This document shows, in pieces, positions 52,595 to 62,758 of a stretch of 64,000 nucleotides of DNA. The stretch is from Polyangiaceae bacterium (GTDB lineage Bacteria > Myxococcota_A > Polyangia > Polyangiales > Polyangiaceae), in NCBI GenBank assembly GCA_016719945.1, contig JADJYE010000032.1:186001-250000 (forward strand), written 5' to 3'. A program made the position numbers and the translations under genes. Position 1 is the stretch's first letter; each line of letters opens with the position of its first letter. The notes under the pieces were generated by a model. It made no database searches. It worked only from the letters and a program-made list of their open reading frames with translations, and was not told the origin of the DNA.

Positions 52595-53977
52595 CTACAG
52601 CCGCTGCTCCTGGACGAGCGACCGGCCCTTGTTGGACCGCTTCATGTGGAGGCGGTGGACCTCGGCGATCGCGAACAGGAGCTTGATGCGGAGCTTCATG
52701 CTCCACAGGTGACGCGGATCGAAGAGATCGGCCGCGAGCACCGAGGTGATCGCCGTCTTCAGCCCGAGGATGTTGCGCGGGATGAAGAACAGATCGAGGA
52801 ACGCCGGGTCGTACCAGCCCTTGATGAACTGCAGGAAGATCTTCTGCGCCCCGCGGATGCGGTCTTCGTAGCTGGCGAACTGGCGGGCCGAAAAATCGTT
52901 CTCGCGGAAGGCTCGTCGCAGGTCCTCCGCCACCAGCTGGGCCGACTTCATGGTCAGGAAGACCCCCGAAGAGAAGACGGGGTCGATGAACGCGCCGGCG
53001 TCACCGACCATGACGAAGCCGTCGCCGGCGTAGCGGTCCATCACGTAGGAGAAGTTCGGGATCGAGCGCGCCGCGAACTTCTGCGTCGCGTTCGCCATGC
53101 GACCCTTCACGTAGGGCGTGGCGTCGATCGTCTTCTTGAGGAACGCGTCGTTGACCGAGTCCTCGAAGCCGGCGACGGCGCCGTTCGAGTCGTCGTGCTT
53201 GCCGCGCGCCTCGGGCCGCCCTGCCGCGAGCTGGTTTCGCTGCTTTAGGTACTCGTCGGTGACGACCATGCCGACGCTGGTCGTGTCGCCCTTGAAGGGG
53301 ATCATCCAGAACCAGCCGTGCGGGAAGGCGACGATCTGGATGTCGCCCTCGAGCTCGCCGGCGTCTCGCGCGCAGCCGGTGAAGTGCGCGAAGAACGCCG
53401 TGCGGGTCTCGAGCTTCACGTCCTGCTTGAGCTTCTGCCGGTTTCCGCAGAAGGCCGCGCGGCCTGAGCAGTCGGCGACGACCTTCGCCTTCACGGTGAC
53501 CGTCTCGCCGGTCTCGTTCGACTTGGCGACGATCCCGACCGCGCGCGACCCCTCCTGGAGCAGCTCGCGCACGGTCCAGTCCATGTAGACCTTCGCGCCG
53601 TGCTTCTCGGCGTGGTCGAGCAGCACCTGATCGAGCTCGGAGCGCTCGACCTGGTAGCAGTAGGGGTAGGCCTTGTTGAACGCCTGCGCGAACGGGTAGC
53701 GGTTCTGCCGGTTGCCGTTGTGGTCGCAGAAGTTCGCCGCGTACTTGCGGATGAAGCGCTTTTCGAGCTCGGCCTCGACGCCGAGGTCGCGGAACAGCTC
53801 CATGTTGAGCGGGAGCAGGGACTCCCCGATGCGGAAGCGGGGGAACTTCTCGCGCTCGAAGATGACGACCTTGCGCCCGTCGCGGGCCATGTAGGTCGCC
53901 AGCGCCGAGCCCGCCGGGCCCGCGCCGATGATCGCGATGTCTGCCTCGATCTCCCTGGCCGTATCTGGTGCGCTCAT
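52595..53977 (-). CDS. FAD-dependent halogenase-like oxidoreductase
   Basis: A 460-residue flavoprotein from ATG 53977. The FAD-binding motif G-A-G-P-A-G-S (about residues 17-23) is followed by E-R-E-K-F-P-R-F-R-I-G-E-S, typical of the halogenase/geranylgeranyl-reductase group. A G-W-F-W-M-I-P block (about 221-227) matches the W-x-W-x-I-P signature of flavin-dependent halogenases. G-D-A-G-A-F-I-D-P-V-F-S-S-G-V is the second FAD motif. The Lys of characterised tryptophan halogenases cannot be assigned with certainty. It may act as a halogenase or as a carrier-bound-substrate or lipid oxidoreductase. Confidence 0.8.
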   Translation of the reverse strand: MSAPDTAREIEADIAIIGAGPAGSALATYMARDGRKVVIFEREKFPRFRIGESLLPLNMELFRDLGVEAELEKRFIRKYAANFCDHNGNRQNRYPFAQAFNKAYPYCYQVERSELDQVLLDHAEKHGAKVYMDWTVRELLQEGSRAVGIVAKSNETGETVTVKAKVVADCSGRAAFCGNRQKLKQDVKLETRTAFFAHFTGCARDAGELEGDIQIVAFPHGWFWMIPFKGDTTSVGMVVTDEYLKQRNQLAAGRPEARGKHDDSNGAVAGFEDSVNDAFLKKTIDATPYVKGRMANATQKFAARSIPNFSYVMDRYAGDGFVMVGDAGAFIDPVFSSGVFLTMKSAQLVAEDLRRAFRENDFSARQFASYEDRIRGAQKIFLQFIKGWYDPAFLDLFFIPRNILGLKTAITSVLAADLFDPRHLWSMKLRIKLLFAIAEVHRLHMKRSNKGRSLVQEQRL

Positions 53978-54098
53978 CGAGAACAGCAAGAACACCAGCT
54001 CGCCGCCGGGCGCAAGGCCCGCGCGAAGCGTTCCTCTACGGGACCCGCCCCCGAGACCCATGGCGGCTGGGGTCTGTCGCGTCCAAGCTGGACGCGAC

Positions 54099-54500
54099 AT
54101 GGACGAAGGGACAACGGGCGGTGGGCGCGGCGTGGGCTACACGTTGCTGCGAGCGGGGGCGCTGTGCCTCTCGATCGGCGTGGTCGCGACGCTGATGGTG
54201 CGTTCGAGCACCGGGTGCGCGGGCGAGCAGGAGGTCGCGCGGGAGGTCGACGTGACGCCGAGCGCCAGCGCGTCCGGAGGATCCGTGCCCGCAGGCCCAG
54301 CTGCGGGCGCGCCGTCGGGCAAGCAGGAGTACGGCAGCACCGGGAAATCGTGGGCCGACCCCAACCTGATCGACCGCGTGATCCCGCCGGCGCCTTCCGC
54401 GACGAACAGCGCGAGCGCGAAGCCCGCGCCGAGCGAGGACTCGACCTTCTTCCCGGGCACGAAGTCGGGGGTCATGATCAAGCAGGGCGGCTCGAAGTGA
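54099..54500 (+). CDS. Small membrane-anchored or lipoprotein of unknown function
   Basis: A 133-residue protein from ATG 54099; an earlier in-frame ATG exists near 54060. One hydrophobic helix (R-A-G-A-L-C-L-S-I-G-V-V-A-T-L) is followed by S-S-T-G-C-A-G, which could be a lipobox, then an Ala/Ser/Pro tract and a short tail with N-L-I-D-R-V-I-P-P-A-P and I-K-Q-G-G. It is probably exported. It begins 121 bases from the divergent flavoprotein gene and lies 37 bases before the hydroxylase gene. Confidence 0.55.
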   Translation: MDEGTTGGGRGVGYTLLRAGALCLSIGVVATLMVRSSTGCAGEQEVAREVDVTPSASASGGSVPAGPAAGAPSGKQEYGSTGKSWADPNLIDRVIPPAPSATNSASAKPAPSEDSTFFPGTKSGVMIKQGGSK

Positions 54501-55315
54501 GCCTGGCGCGCGGCGGGGACCGGGCAGGGAACCAGCCGTGAAGGCCGTGGCGTCCCTGGCGCTCGGCTTCCTGATGCTCGCGGTGGTGTTCGGTCCGCTC
54601 GAGCGCCTGTTCCCCGCGAGGCGCCAGCGGCTCTTGCGGCCCGAGCTGGCGATCGACGTCTGCTTCTTCGCGGGCCAATACCTCGCGTTCGCCGCGCTGG
54701 TGACGTCGGCGCTCGCCGCGATGCACGGCGCGATCGGCCCTGTCCCTGCGCTCACCCCGCTCCGCGAGCTGATGGCCCAGCTGCCGTTCTGGGCGCAGGC
54801 GATCATGGCGATCGTGATCGGCGACGTCGTCGTCTACTGGTTCCACAGGGCGAGCCATCGCTTCGATTTTTTGTGGCGCTTCCACGGTGTGCACCACTCC
54901 GTCGAGCACCTCGACTGGCTGGCGGCGCATCGCGAGCACCCGGTCGACGGCCTCTTCACGCAGCTGCTCATCAACCTGCCCGGCTTCGTCTTGGGGCTTC
55001 GGTTCGATCTGTTGGGGCCGCTCGTCGTGTTCCGAGGCATGTGGGCGATCTTCATCCACTCCAACGTGCGGCTCCCGCTCGGGCCGCTGCTCATGCTCTT
55101 CGGCGCGCCCGAGCTGCACCGGTGGCATCACGCCAAGGTCGAGCGCACCGCGCACAACTTCGCGAACCTCGCGCCGTACCTCGACAGGCTCTTCGGGACC
55201 TACCACTGCCCCGCGCCCAGCGACGATCGCTACCCCCTCGGGCGCACCGACCCGTGGCCGCGAGGCTACGTCGCGCAGCTGTTGTGGCCGCTCGGGATCC
55301 GACGGGCTGCGTGGC

Positions 55316-57274
<1,959 letters not shown>

Positions 57275-57375
57275 GCCCAGCCGCTCACGGTACCACGGCC
57301 CGCACCCCCCCCGATTCGAGCCGGACGGCCCCGCGCTGGGCCGGACCGCCTCGGGCCTGTTAGACTTGGGGCGGG

Positions 57376-58878
57376 ATGAGCATCGAAGCGAAGGAGCACA
57401 CCGAGGGCGACGTCGTCGCCGAGAAGTTTCGGGTGATCCGACGGCTCGGCCGCGGCGGCATGGGCTCGGTCTACGAGGCCGAGCACGTGCTGACCCACCG
57501 CCGCGTCGCGCTGAAGGTCATGCACGCCTTCGACGACGACAGCGAGACCGTCCGCCAGCGCTTCCTGCGCGAGGCGCGCGCCGCCTGCGCGATCCGGCAC
57601 CCCGCGATCGTGCCGGTCCACGACATCTTCGCGTCCGGCAAGGGGATCGTGCTGGTGATGGATCTGCTCGTCGGGCAGACGTTGTTCGACCTCGAGGAGG
57701 CGAGCCCAGGCCGTCGCGTGCACCCGCTGATGGTGGTCGAGCACGTCCTGCCGATCGTCTCCGCGCTCGGCGCCCTGCACGCGGCCGGGTTCATCCATCG
57801 CGACATCAAGCCCGAGAACATCTTCGTCACCGACGGCGGCAGCTACCTGCTCGACCTCGGGATCGTGAAGGACGAGCGCAGCCCGACGGTCACGCGGCTC
57901 ACGACCGACGGCGGCATCGGGACGCCGCTGTACATGGCCCCCGAGCAGGCCTTCAACAAGCCGATGGACCACCGCGTCGACATGTGGTCGCTCGGGCTGG
58001 TGCTGTACGAGGCCTTGAGCGGTGAGGTCCCGACGATGGCGGGCTCGATCGGCGCCATCTACCAGCTGATCGGCGCCGCGGCGTTCCGGCCGCTCGCCTC
58101 GGTCGCGCCGGAGGTCCCCGAGCCCATCGCCAAGCTGGTCGACGTCATGATCGCGGGCGAGCCCGAGCAGCGGCCGGCGAGTATGCAGATCGTCTACGAC
58201 ACGCTCGCGGTCCACGTGAGCTCGAGCGTGCTGGCGCGATACGCACGGCCCGACCAACCGATGAAGGAGCAGCGTGAGGGCTCGACGGGCCCGACCGCCG
58301 CGCCCGCTCCCTCGACCCCGCGACCGAAGCTCGCCCTCGCAGAGACCAACGCCGCCGCCGCGGGCCCCGCCGGAGCGCGGCAGTCGTCGGTCGAGGCGCC
58401 GCCGATGACGACGCCGACGAGGCTGCCCAGCCGCGGCGCGAGCCGCGGTCTGCTCGTCGCGATCGGCGCGCTCTCGGTCGTGCTCGTGGCCGGCATCGGC
58501 GTCCTCGCGACGCTGCTCGCGACCGGCAGGCTCGGCGGGAAAGGCGCGAGCGCGACGGGACAAGCGAGCCCGCAGCCCCAATCGACCCTCGAGCTGCCGG
58601 CCAACCCGACCCCTGCACCGACGAGCGCGGCCACCGCTGCCGCCACCGCGACGAGCGACGCCACCTCGGCCCCGTCAGCGCTCGCGAGCGCCCCTGAGAC
58701 CGCGACCGCTTCGACGTCGGCCGTCGCGAAGACGGCTGGCGCGGGCCCGCGCTCCACGACGACGGGTCAGCCCAAGGCGACGACGACGTCACGCCCGGTG
58801 ATCACCAACGCGACCACGGCCCCCCCGCCACCCCCGCCGCCTTCGACCGGCGGGCTGTTGTTCAAACCCACGCCCTGA
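57376..58878 (+). CDS. Transmembrane serine/threonine protein kinase
   Basis: A 500-residue protein. The kinase domain (about 18-280) has G-R-G-G-M-G-S-V-Y, A-L-K-V-M, H-R-D-I-K-P-E-N (about 141), L-D-L-G-I-V-K (DFG changed to DLG) and M-A-P-E-Q-A. A linker and one membrane helix (about 358-383, G-L-L-V-A-I-G-A-L-S-V-V-L-V) are followed by a low-complexity Ala/Thr/Pro tail of about 115 residues with no folded sensor domain. The tail may bind cell wall or simply act as a tether. It lies back to back with the previous kinase gene. Confidence 0.9.
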   Translation: MSIEAKEHTEGDVVAEKFRVIRRLGRGGMGSVYEAEHVLTHRRVALKVMHAFDDDSETVRQRFLREARAACAIRHPAIVPVHDIFASGKGIVLVMDLLVGQTLFDLEEASPGRRVHPLMVVEHVLPIVSALGALHAAGFIHRDIKPENIFVTDGGSYLLDLGIVKDERSPTVTRLTTDGGIGTPLYMAPEQAFNKPMDHRVDMWSLGLVLYEALSGEVPTMAGSIGAIYQLIGAAAFRPLASVAPEVPEPIAKLVDVMIAGEPEQRPASMQIVYDTLAVHVSSSVLARYARPDQPMKEQREGSTGPTAAPAPSTPRPKLALAETNAAAAGPAGARQSSVEAPPMTTPTRLPSRGASRGLLVAIGALSVVLVAGIGVLATLLATGRLGGKGASATGQASPQPQSTLELPANPTPAPTSAATAAATATSDATSAPSALASAPETATASTSAVAKTAGAGPRSTTTGQPKATTTSRPVITNATTAPPPPPPPSTGGLLFKPTP

Positions 58879-58896
58879 CCGGGTTCGAAGGCCAGC

Positions 58897-58917
58897 CGCC
58901 TCTCGTAACGAGAGGCG
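58897..58917. terminator. Hairpin downstream of the kinase gene
   Basis: CGCCTCTCG and CGAGAGGCG form a perfect 9-base stem with a TAA loop, 18 bases after the kinase stop codon. No T-tract follows, so it would be a weak or Rho-assisted terminator or a protective 3' structure. Confidence 0.45.
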
Positions 58918-58966
58918 CGGGCCCAGGTCTGCCTCGAGAGCCCCGACCCGGCACCGTAGACATGGG

Positions 58967-58978
58967 CAACCGCGGTTG
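58967..58978. promoter_or_regulatory. 12-base palindrome upstream of the metalloprotease gene
   Basis: CAACCGCGGTTG is a perfect palindrome 28 bases before the ATG at 59007. Its position suits a repressor or activator site at the promoter or in the leader. No binding protein can be named. Confidence 0.4.
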
Positions 58979-59006
58979 ATATCCCGGCACACCATAGAGG
59001 TGGTCC

Positions 59007-60428
59007 ATGGGAGCGAGTCGCGTGCAGATGGGGCGAGCGGGTGCAATCGGTCGAGCCACGTTGGGGCTCGCATTGGCCGGGGTCGTCGCCCTCACGGCCT
59101 CGGCTTGCGGTAGCAAGGACGCCGCGGGCAGCTCCTCGGCGAAGGCGTCCGCCAAGGCCACCTCGAGCGGCGCAGCGGGGACGTCGACGCAGGTCGCCAC
59201 GATCTCGACCGCCCCGCTGCCTGCCGGCGCGAAGCCGCGCGTCGCGCACGCGATGAACGCGAAGGACGCGTGCTTGGCGCCGGCGCCGCCGAGCGGACAG
59301 GAGAGCGGTCTCGTCACGGCCGACGAGTTCCTGTGGCCCAACGGGTCGACCCTGCGGCTGTGGTTCATGGATGGCACACCCGAGCAGATCGACACGGTCG
59401 TCAGCGAGGCGTCCGAGTGGATGAAATACGCGAACCTCAAGCTCGTGTGGTTCACCGACCCGAACGCGAAGCCGGCCGAGGTCGAAGGGATCATCACCTT
59501 CAACAAGTGCGCGGACGGCGCCGTCGCCTGGTACGTGAAGGGCGCAGGGCCGCAGTCGCTGAAGTACGCGAAGAAGGGCGAGTACAACATCTGCCTCAGC
59601 GCCTTCGCCCCCGAGTGGGCCGGCGGCCCGGGTGGGCAGGCCCACGCGCGCGCCTCGGTGAAGCACGAGATTGGCCACTTCATCGGCCTGATGCACGAGC
59701 AGTTCAACCCGGACCTCAAGGTCACGTGGGACAAGGAGTACGTCTACGACTGGTGCCAGAAGACGCAGAGCTGGAACCGCGAGAGCTGCGATCGCCAGGT
59801 GATGGCGACGCTCGAGCTGGTCAACCCCAACGTGCGCTGGAAGACGACCAAGTTCGATAAGGACTCGATCATGTTCTACGGGATCAAAGATCCCAATTTC
59901 ACGACCGAGCGCGTCATCTACCCCCAGCCGCTGACGATCTCCGAGGTCGACAAGTCCGGCGTCGCGCAGCTCTACCCGGGTGCCGACCCCAGCGCGACCG
60001 CCATCCGGTGCCCAGGGACAGACGCGGCGTGTGGCGGCGGCGCGACCCCCACGACGACGGCGACCGACGGCGGCTACAAGCTCGACACCGCGTCGAAGAA
60101 GCTGAGCGACGCCGACGGCAAGACCACCTGGGTCGTGGCGGTCGGCATCGACCAGGGCGACCTCTCCAAGGTCGAGGCCGTGCACTACCAGTTTCCGCCG
60201 GAGATCGCGCAGGGGCTCGTCGAGGGAGACAAGACGCAGGAGGGCTTCCCGGCCGGCGGCAAGATCGTCGTCGACTCGAGCATCACCGGGTTCAAGGTCC
60301 GCGCGCGCATCGACCTGAAGGACAAGACGACCGCCGCGGCGGACATCGTCCTCAACCTCACCGCCCAGGCGCCTACCCCCGCGCCCGACAAGCCCAAGGG
60401 CGACGAGCTGATCGAGGGCTGGGACTGA
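59007..60428 (+). CDS. Astacin-like zinc metalloprotease lipoprotein
   Basis: A 473-residue protein from ATG 59007 with AGAGG upstream. The signal peptide ends T-A-S-A-C-G. The catalytic domain carries the metzincin zinc motif H-E-I-G-H-F-I-G-L-M-H-E (HExxHxxGxxHE, about residue 219) and a Met-turn S-I-M-F-Y-G about 75 residues later, the astacin pattern. The C-terminal 110 residues are a separate beta-domain (W-V-V-A-V-G-I-D-Q-G, V-E-A-V-H-Y-Q-F-P-P and F-K-V-R-A-R-I-D-L-K-D) resembling prokaryotic YEATS-type domains, by memory. It is an envelope-anchored or surface endopeptidase. It ends three bases before the converging gene. Confidence 0.85.
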   Translation: MGASRVQMGRAGAIGRATLGLALAGVVALTASACGSKDAAGSSSAKASAKATSSGAAGTSTQVATISTAPLPAGAKPRVAHAMNAKDACLAPAPPSGQESGLVTADEFLWPNGSTLRLWFMDGTPEQIDTVVSEASEWMKYANLKLVWFTDPNAKPAEVEGIITFNKCADGAVAWYVKGAGPQSLKYAKKGEYNICLSAFAPEWAGGPGGQAHARASVKHEIGHFIGLMHEQFNPDLKVTWDKEYVYDWCQKTQSWNRESCDRQVMATLELVNPNVRWKTTKFDKDSIMFYGIKDPNFTTERVIYPQPLTISEVDKSGVAQLYPGADPSATAIRCPGTDAACGGGATPTTTATDGGYKLDTASKKLSDADGKTTWVVAVGIDQGDLSKVEAVHYQFPPEIAQGLVEGDKTQEGFPAGGKIVVDSSITGFKVRARIDLKDKTTAAADIVLNLTAQAPTPAPDKPKGDELIEGWD

Positions 60429-60431
60429 GGC

Positions 60432-61172
60432 CTACGGCACGCCCTTCGTCGGCGGCAGGAGCGTGAGCTCCCAGTCGTCGACGAGGAGGGACGCGAGCGG
60501 CGTGAGGATGCGACGAGCCGCGTGAGGCCCGGAGACGGAGACCACGCACCGCTCGTCGAGCGGCTCGACGAAGTAGCTGAGGTCAGAGGCCCCGAGGGTG
60601 AGCCGCGCGGCGACGTCGACCGGGAGCCGGAACAGCGGGACGTGCGCGTGGAGCGAGCCTCCGACCGTGAGCACGTCGTCGACGAGCGGGATCTTTCGCT
60701 CGAGGACGCGCGCGTAGCCCGCCTTGACGAGCAGGCTGGGCACCCCCAGCGGCTGGGCCTTGCCGACGCTCAGCGCGCCGTAGATGGGAGGGATCCCCAG
60801 ACCGTCGACGGTGGGCGGCACGTACATGAAGAGGTAAGGCCCGACCTCGAGCGTGGCGTAAGGCACCAGTACGGCGCGTTTGTCGCCGCTCTTTTCGAAC
60901 CCGCCAGGCGCGTCGGTGACGAACTCTCCGTCCCGCGTCTCGATCATCATGAACGGCTCGATGTGCGGCAGCTGCACGTCGCCGTCCCCTCCGACCCGCA
61001 GGTACCCACGCGCGGGGACCTGCTTGGCCATCGGGTGCCGCGCGTCGAGGCGGATGCGCACGCCGCGCCACGGCTCGGGCCCCTCCAGCACGACCAGGCT
61101 CGGCACGTCGAGCGACGCCCCGAGCGGGACCATCGGCGGCACCGTCATGCGCGGGTTGCCCGCGATCGCCAT
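60432..61172 (-). CDS. Cytoplasmic protein of unknown function
   Basis: A 246-residue protein with no signal peptide, membrane helix or motif I recognise. It is strand-rich and Pro/Gly-rich (V-P-P-M-V-P-L-G-A-S-L-D-V-P-S-L-V-V-L-E near the start). The segment W-R-G-V-R-I-R-L-D-A-R-H-P and the end L-L-V-D-D-W-E-L-T-L-L-P-P could form a compact beta-domain. It lies eight bases after the solo LysR gene on the opposite side of the promoter region and may be transcribed with it. Confidence 0.55.
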   Translation of the reverse strand: MAIAGNPRMTVPPMVPLGASLDVPSLVVLEGPEPWRGVRIRLDARHPMAKQVPARGYLRVGGDGDVQLPHIEPFMMIETRDGEFVTDAPGGFEKSGDKRAVLVPYATLEVGPYLFMYVPPTVDGLGIPPIYGALSVGKAQPLGVPSLLVKAGYARVLERKIPLVDDVLTVGGSLHAHVPLFRLPVDVAARLTLGASDLSYFVEPLDERCVVSVSGPHAARRILTPLASLLVDDWELTLLPPTKGVP

Positions 61173-61180
61173 GCGCGCCC

Positions 61181-61471
61181 TCAGCTCTCGTCGACCTCGG
61201 CGCTCGCGCAGCGCGCGCGGGCGCGCGCCGCGTTCACCGCGTCGTCGACGCGCCCGAGGATGGCGTGGGCGTGGGCGAGGAACGCCTCGCCCGCAGGCAG
61301 CAGCGCCATCCCGCGCGGGGTGCGCGAGAACAGCGCTACGCCGATCTCGTCCTCGAGGCTCCTGATCTGACGGCTCAGCGGTGGCTGCGAGATGTGCAGG
61401 CGCGCCGCGGCGCGGCCGACGTGCCCCTCCTCGGCGACCGCGACGAAGTACCTGAGCTGCGAGAGGCTCAC
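61181..61471 (-). CDS. Solo LysR-type helix-turn-helix protein
   Basis: A 96-residue protein from GTG 61471. It contains only the LysR DNA-binding domain: L-S-Q-L-R-Y-F-V-A-V-A-E-E-G-H-V-G-R-A-A-A-R-L-H-I-S-Q-P-P-L-S-R-Q-I (split over helices 1-3), L-E-D-E-I-G-V-A-L-F and the linker helix A-G-E-A-F-L-A-H-A-H-A-I-L. The effector-binding domain of about 200 residues is missing, and no remnant is seen downstream, where another gene starts. It may be a minimal regulator acting constitutively, or the remains of a longer gene. A perfect operator-like palindrome lies 18 bases upstream of its start, toward the divergent map gene. Confidence 0.75.
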   Translation of the reverse strand: MSLSQLRYFVAVAEEGHVGRAAARLHISQPPLSRQIRSLEDEIGVALFSRTPRGMALLPAGEAFLAHAHAILGRVDDAVNAARARARCASAEVDES

Positions 61472-61488
61472 GGCGTCATCGTACGCCA

Positions 61489-61508
61489 GATCCAAACGGT
61501 ATTGGATC
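61489..61508. promoter_or_regulatory. LysR-type operator between the solo LysR gene and map
   Basis: GATCCAA (61489-61495) and TTGGATC (61502-61508) are perfect 7-base arms separated by six bases. This contains the T-N11-A shape of LysR sites and sits 18 bases from one start and 30 from the other, which is the usual place for LysR autoregulation and control of the divergent gene. Confidence 0.6.
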
Positions 61509-61537
61509 CTCCCAGCCGCACCCCGCACGCTCGAGCC

Positions 61538-62359
61538 ATGAGCATCGAGATCCACGGGCCGAAGGCGCAGGCGGCGCTCCGCCGCGCGGCAGAGGCCGCC
61601 GCGGCCACGCTCGCGCACGTCGCGAGCCAGCTCGCGCCCGGCGTCACCACGGCGGCGATCGATGGCTGGGTCCGCGAGCACACGGGCGCGCTCGGCGGCA
61701 GGCCCAGCCAGCTCGGCTACAAGGGCTTCCCGGCCGCGGTGTGCACGAGCAGGAACGAGGTCGTGTGCCACGGGATCCCGCGACCCGACGTCGTGCTGCA
61801 GGACGGCGACATCGTGAACGTCGACGTGACCACCCAGCTCGAGGGCTACCACGGCGACACGTCCGCCACGTTCTTCGTCGGCCGTCCCTCGGCGGACGCG
61901 CTCCGGCTCGTGCGCGCGGCGGAGCGATGTCGCGACGCGGGCATCTCCGTGGTGCGCGACGGCTGCCGGCTGGGCGACATCGGCGCAGCGATCGAGGAGG
62001 TCGCTCGCGCCGAGGGGCTGAGCGTGGTCCGCGACTTCGGTGGGCACGGCATCGGTCGCTCGATGCACGCGCCGCCGCACGTGCCTCACTACGGCGTGCG
62101 CGGCTCGGGGCCGAGGCTCAAGGCGGGGATGGCCCTCACGATCGAGCCGATGATCAACCTCGGAGGCCCCGCGACGAAGGTCCTGCGGGACGGTTGGACG
62201 GTCGTCACCGCCGATGGGCTCTGGTCGGCGCAGTTCGAGCACACCCTGCTCGTCACGCGCGGAGGCTGCGAGGTGCTGACGGCCCGGCCGGCCGAGCGGG
62301 CGCTGGAGGAGCGCGCGGGCAGCGACGCTGGGGTCGACCAGCTCGTGGCCCTGCGCTGA
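61538..62359 (+). CDS. map: Methionine aminopeptidase, type I
   Basis: A 273-residue protein of usual type I length. The pita-bread fold metal ligands are seen in order: Asp in V-N-V-D-V, Asp in H-G-D-T-S, His in G-G-H-G-I-G, Glu in T-I-E-P and Glu in Q-F-E-H-T. The substrate-pocket C-T-S-R-N-E-V-V-C-H-G-I-P block is conserved. It removes the initiator Met from new proteins. Placement opposite a LysR-type regulator across an operator is unusual for a housekeeping enzyme and hints at a second, regulated copy. Confidence 0.93.
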   Translation: MSIEIHGPKAQAALRRAAEAAAATLAHVASQLAPGVTTAAIDGWVREHTGALGGRPSQLGYKGFPAAVCTSRNEVVCHGIPRPDVVLQDGDIVNVDVTTQLEGYHGDTSATFFVGRPSADALRLVRAAERCRDAGISVVRDGCRLGDIGAAIEEVARAEGLSVVRDFGGHGIGRSMHAPPHVPHYGVRGSGPRLKAGMALTIEPMINLGGPATKVLRDGWTVVTADGLWSAQFEHTLLVTRGGCEVLTARPAERALEERAGSDAGVDQLVALR

Positions 62360-62389
62360 AGGCGCCTGCTACCCTCACGCGCAGTCGTG

Positions 62390-62752
62390 ATGCGCCCTCG
62401 CCCCCTCGCAGGCGTCGCCCTCGCCGTGCTCGGCGTGGTGATGATCTTCTCGCCGCTGGTCGTCGCCGACCTCCTGGGACGCCCCGCGAGCACCCCGTCA
62501 GAGGCCATCAACCTCCGGGCAACGTGGGGAGGCACCGGGCTCGGCCTGGGCGCGTTCGCGGCCTGGCTGCCCGCTGCCCGCCCCTGGCGGCGCTTCGCGC
62601 TGGGCCTCATCGGCTGGACCATGGCCTCGATCGCGCTCGCCCGCGCGCTTGGCTTCGTGCTCGACGGCAACCCCAACGCCCTGCAATGGGTCTGGCTGGT
62701 GGCCGAGATCGTGATCGCGGCAGGCTGCGTGCTGGCCCTGCGCCGCGGCTAG
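62390..62752 (+). CDS. Small four-helix membrane protein (DUF4345-like)
   Basis: A 120-residue protein from ATG 62390; the preceding GTG would add one residue. Four hydrophobic helices are evident: V-A-L-A-V-L-G-V-V-M-I, G-T-G-L-G-L-G-A-F-A-A-W, A-L-G-L-I-G-W-T-M-A and V-W-L-V-A-E-I-V-I-A-A. The R-A-T-W-G-G-T-G-L-G-L-G segment after the first helix resembles DUF4345. No function is known. It follows map by 30 bases and precedes the converging PLP-enzyme gene. Confidence 0.65.
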   Translation: MRPRPLAGVALAVLGVVMIFSPLVVADLLGRPASTPSEAINLRATWGGTGLGLGAFAAWLPAARPWRRFALGLIGWTMASIALARALGFVLDGNPNALQWVWLVAEIVIAAGCVLALRRG

Positions 62753-62758
62753 CGCTGG

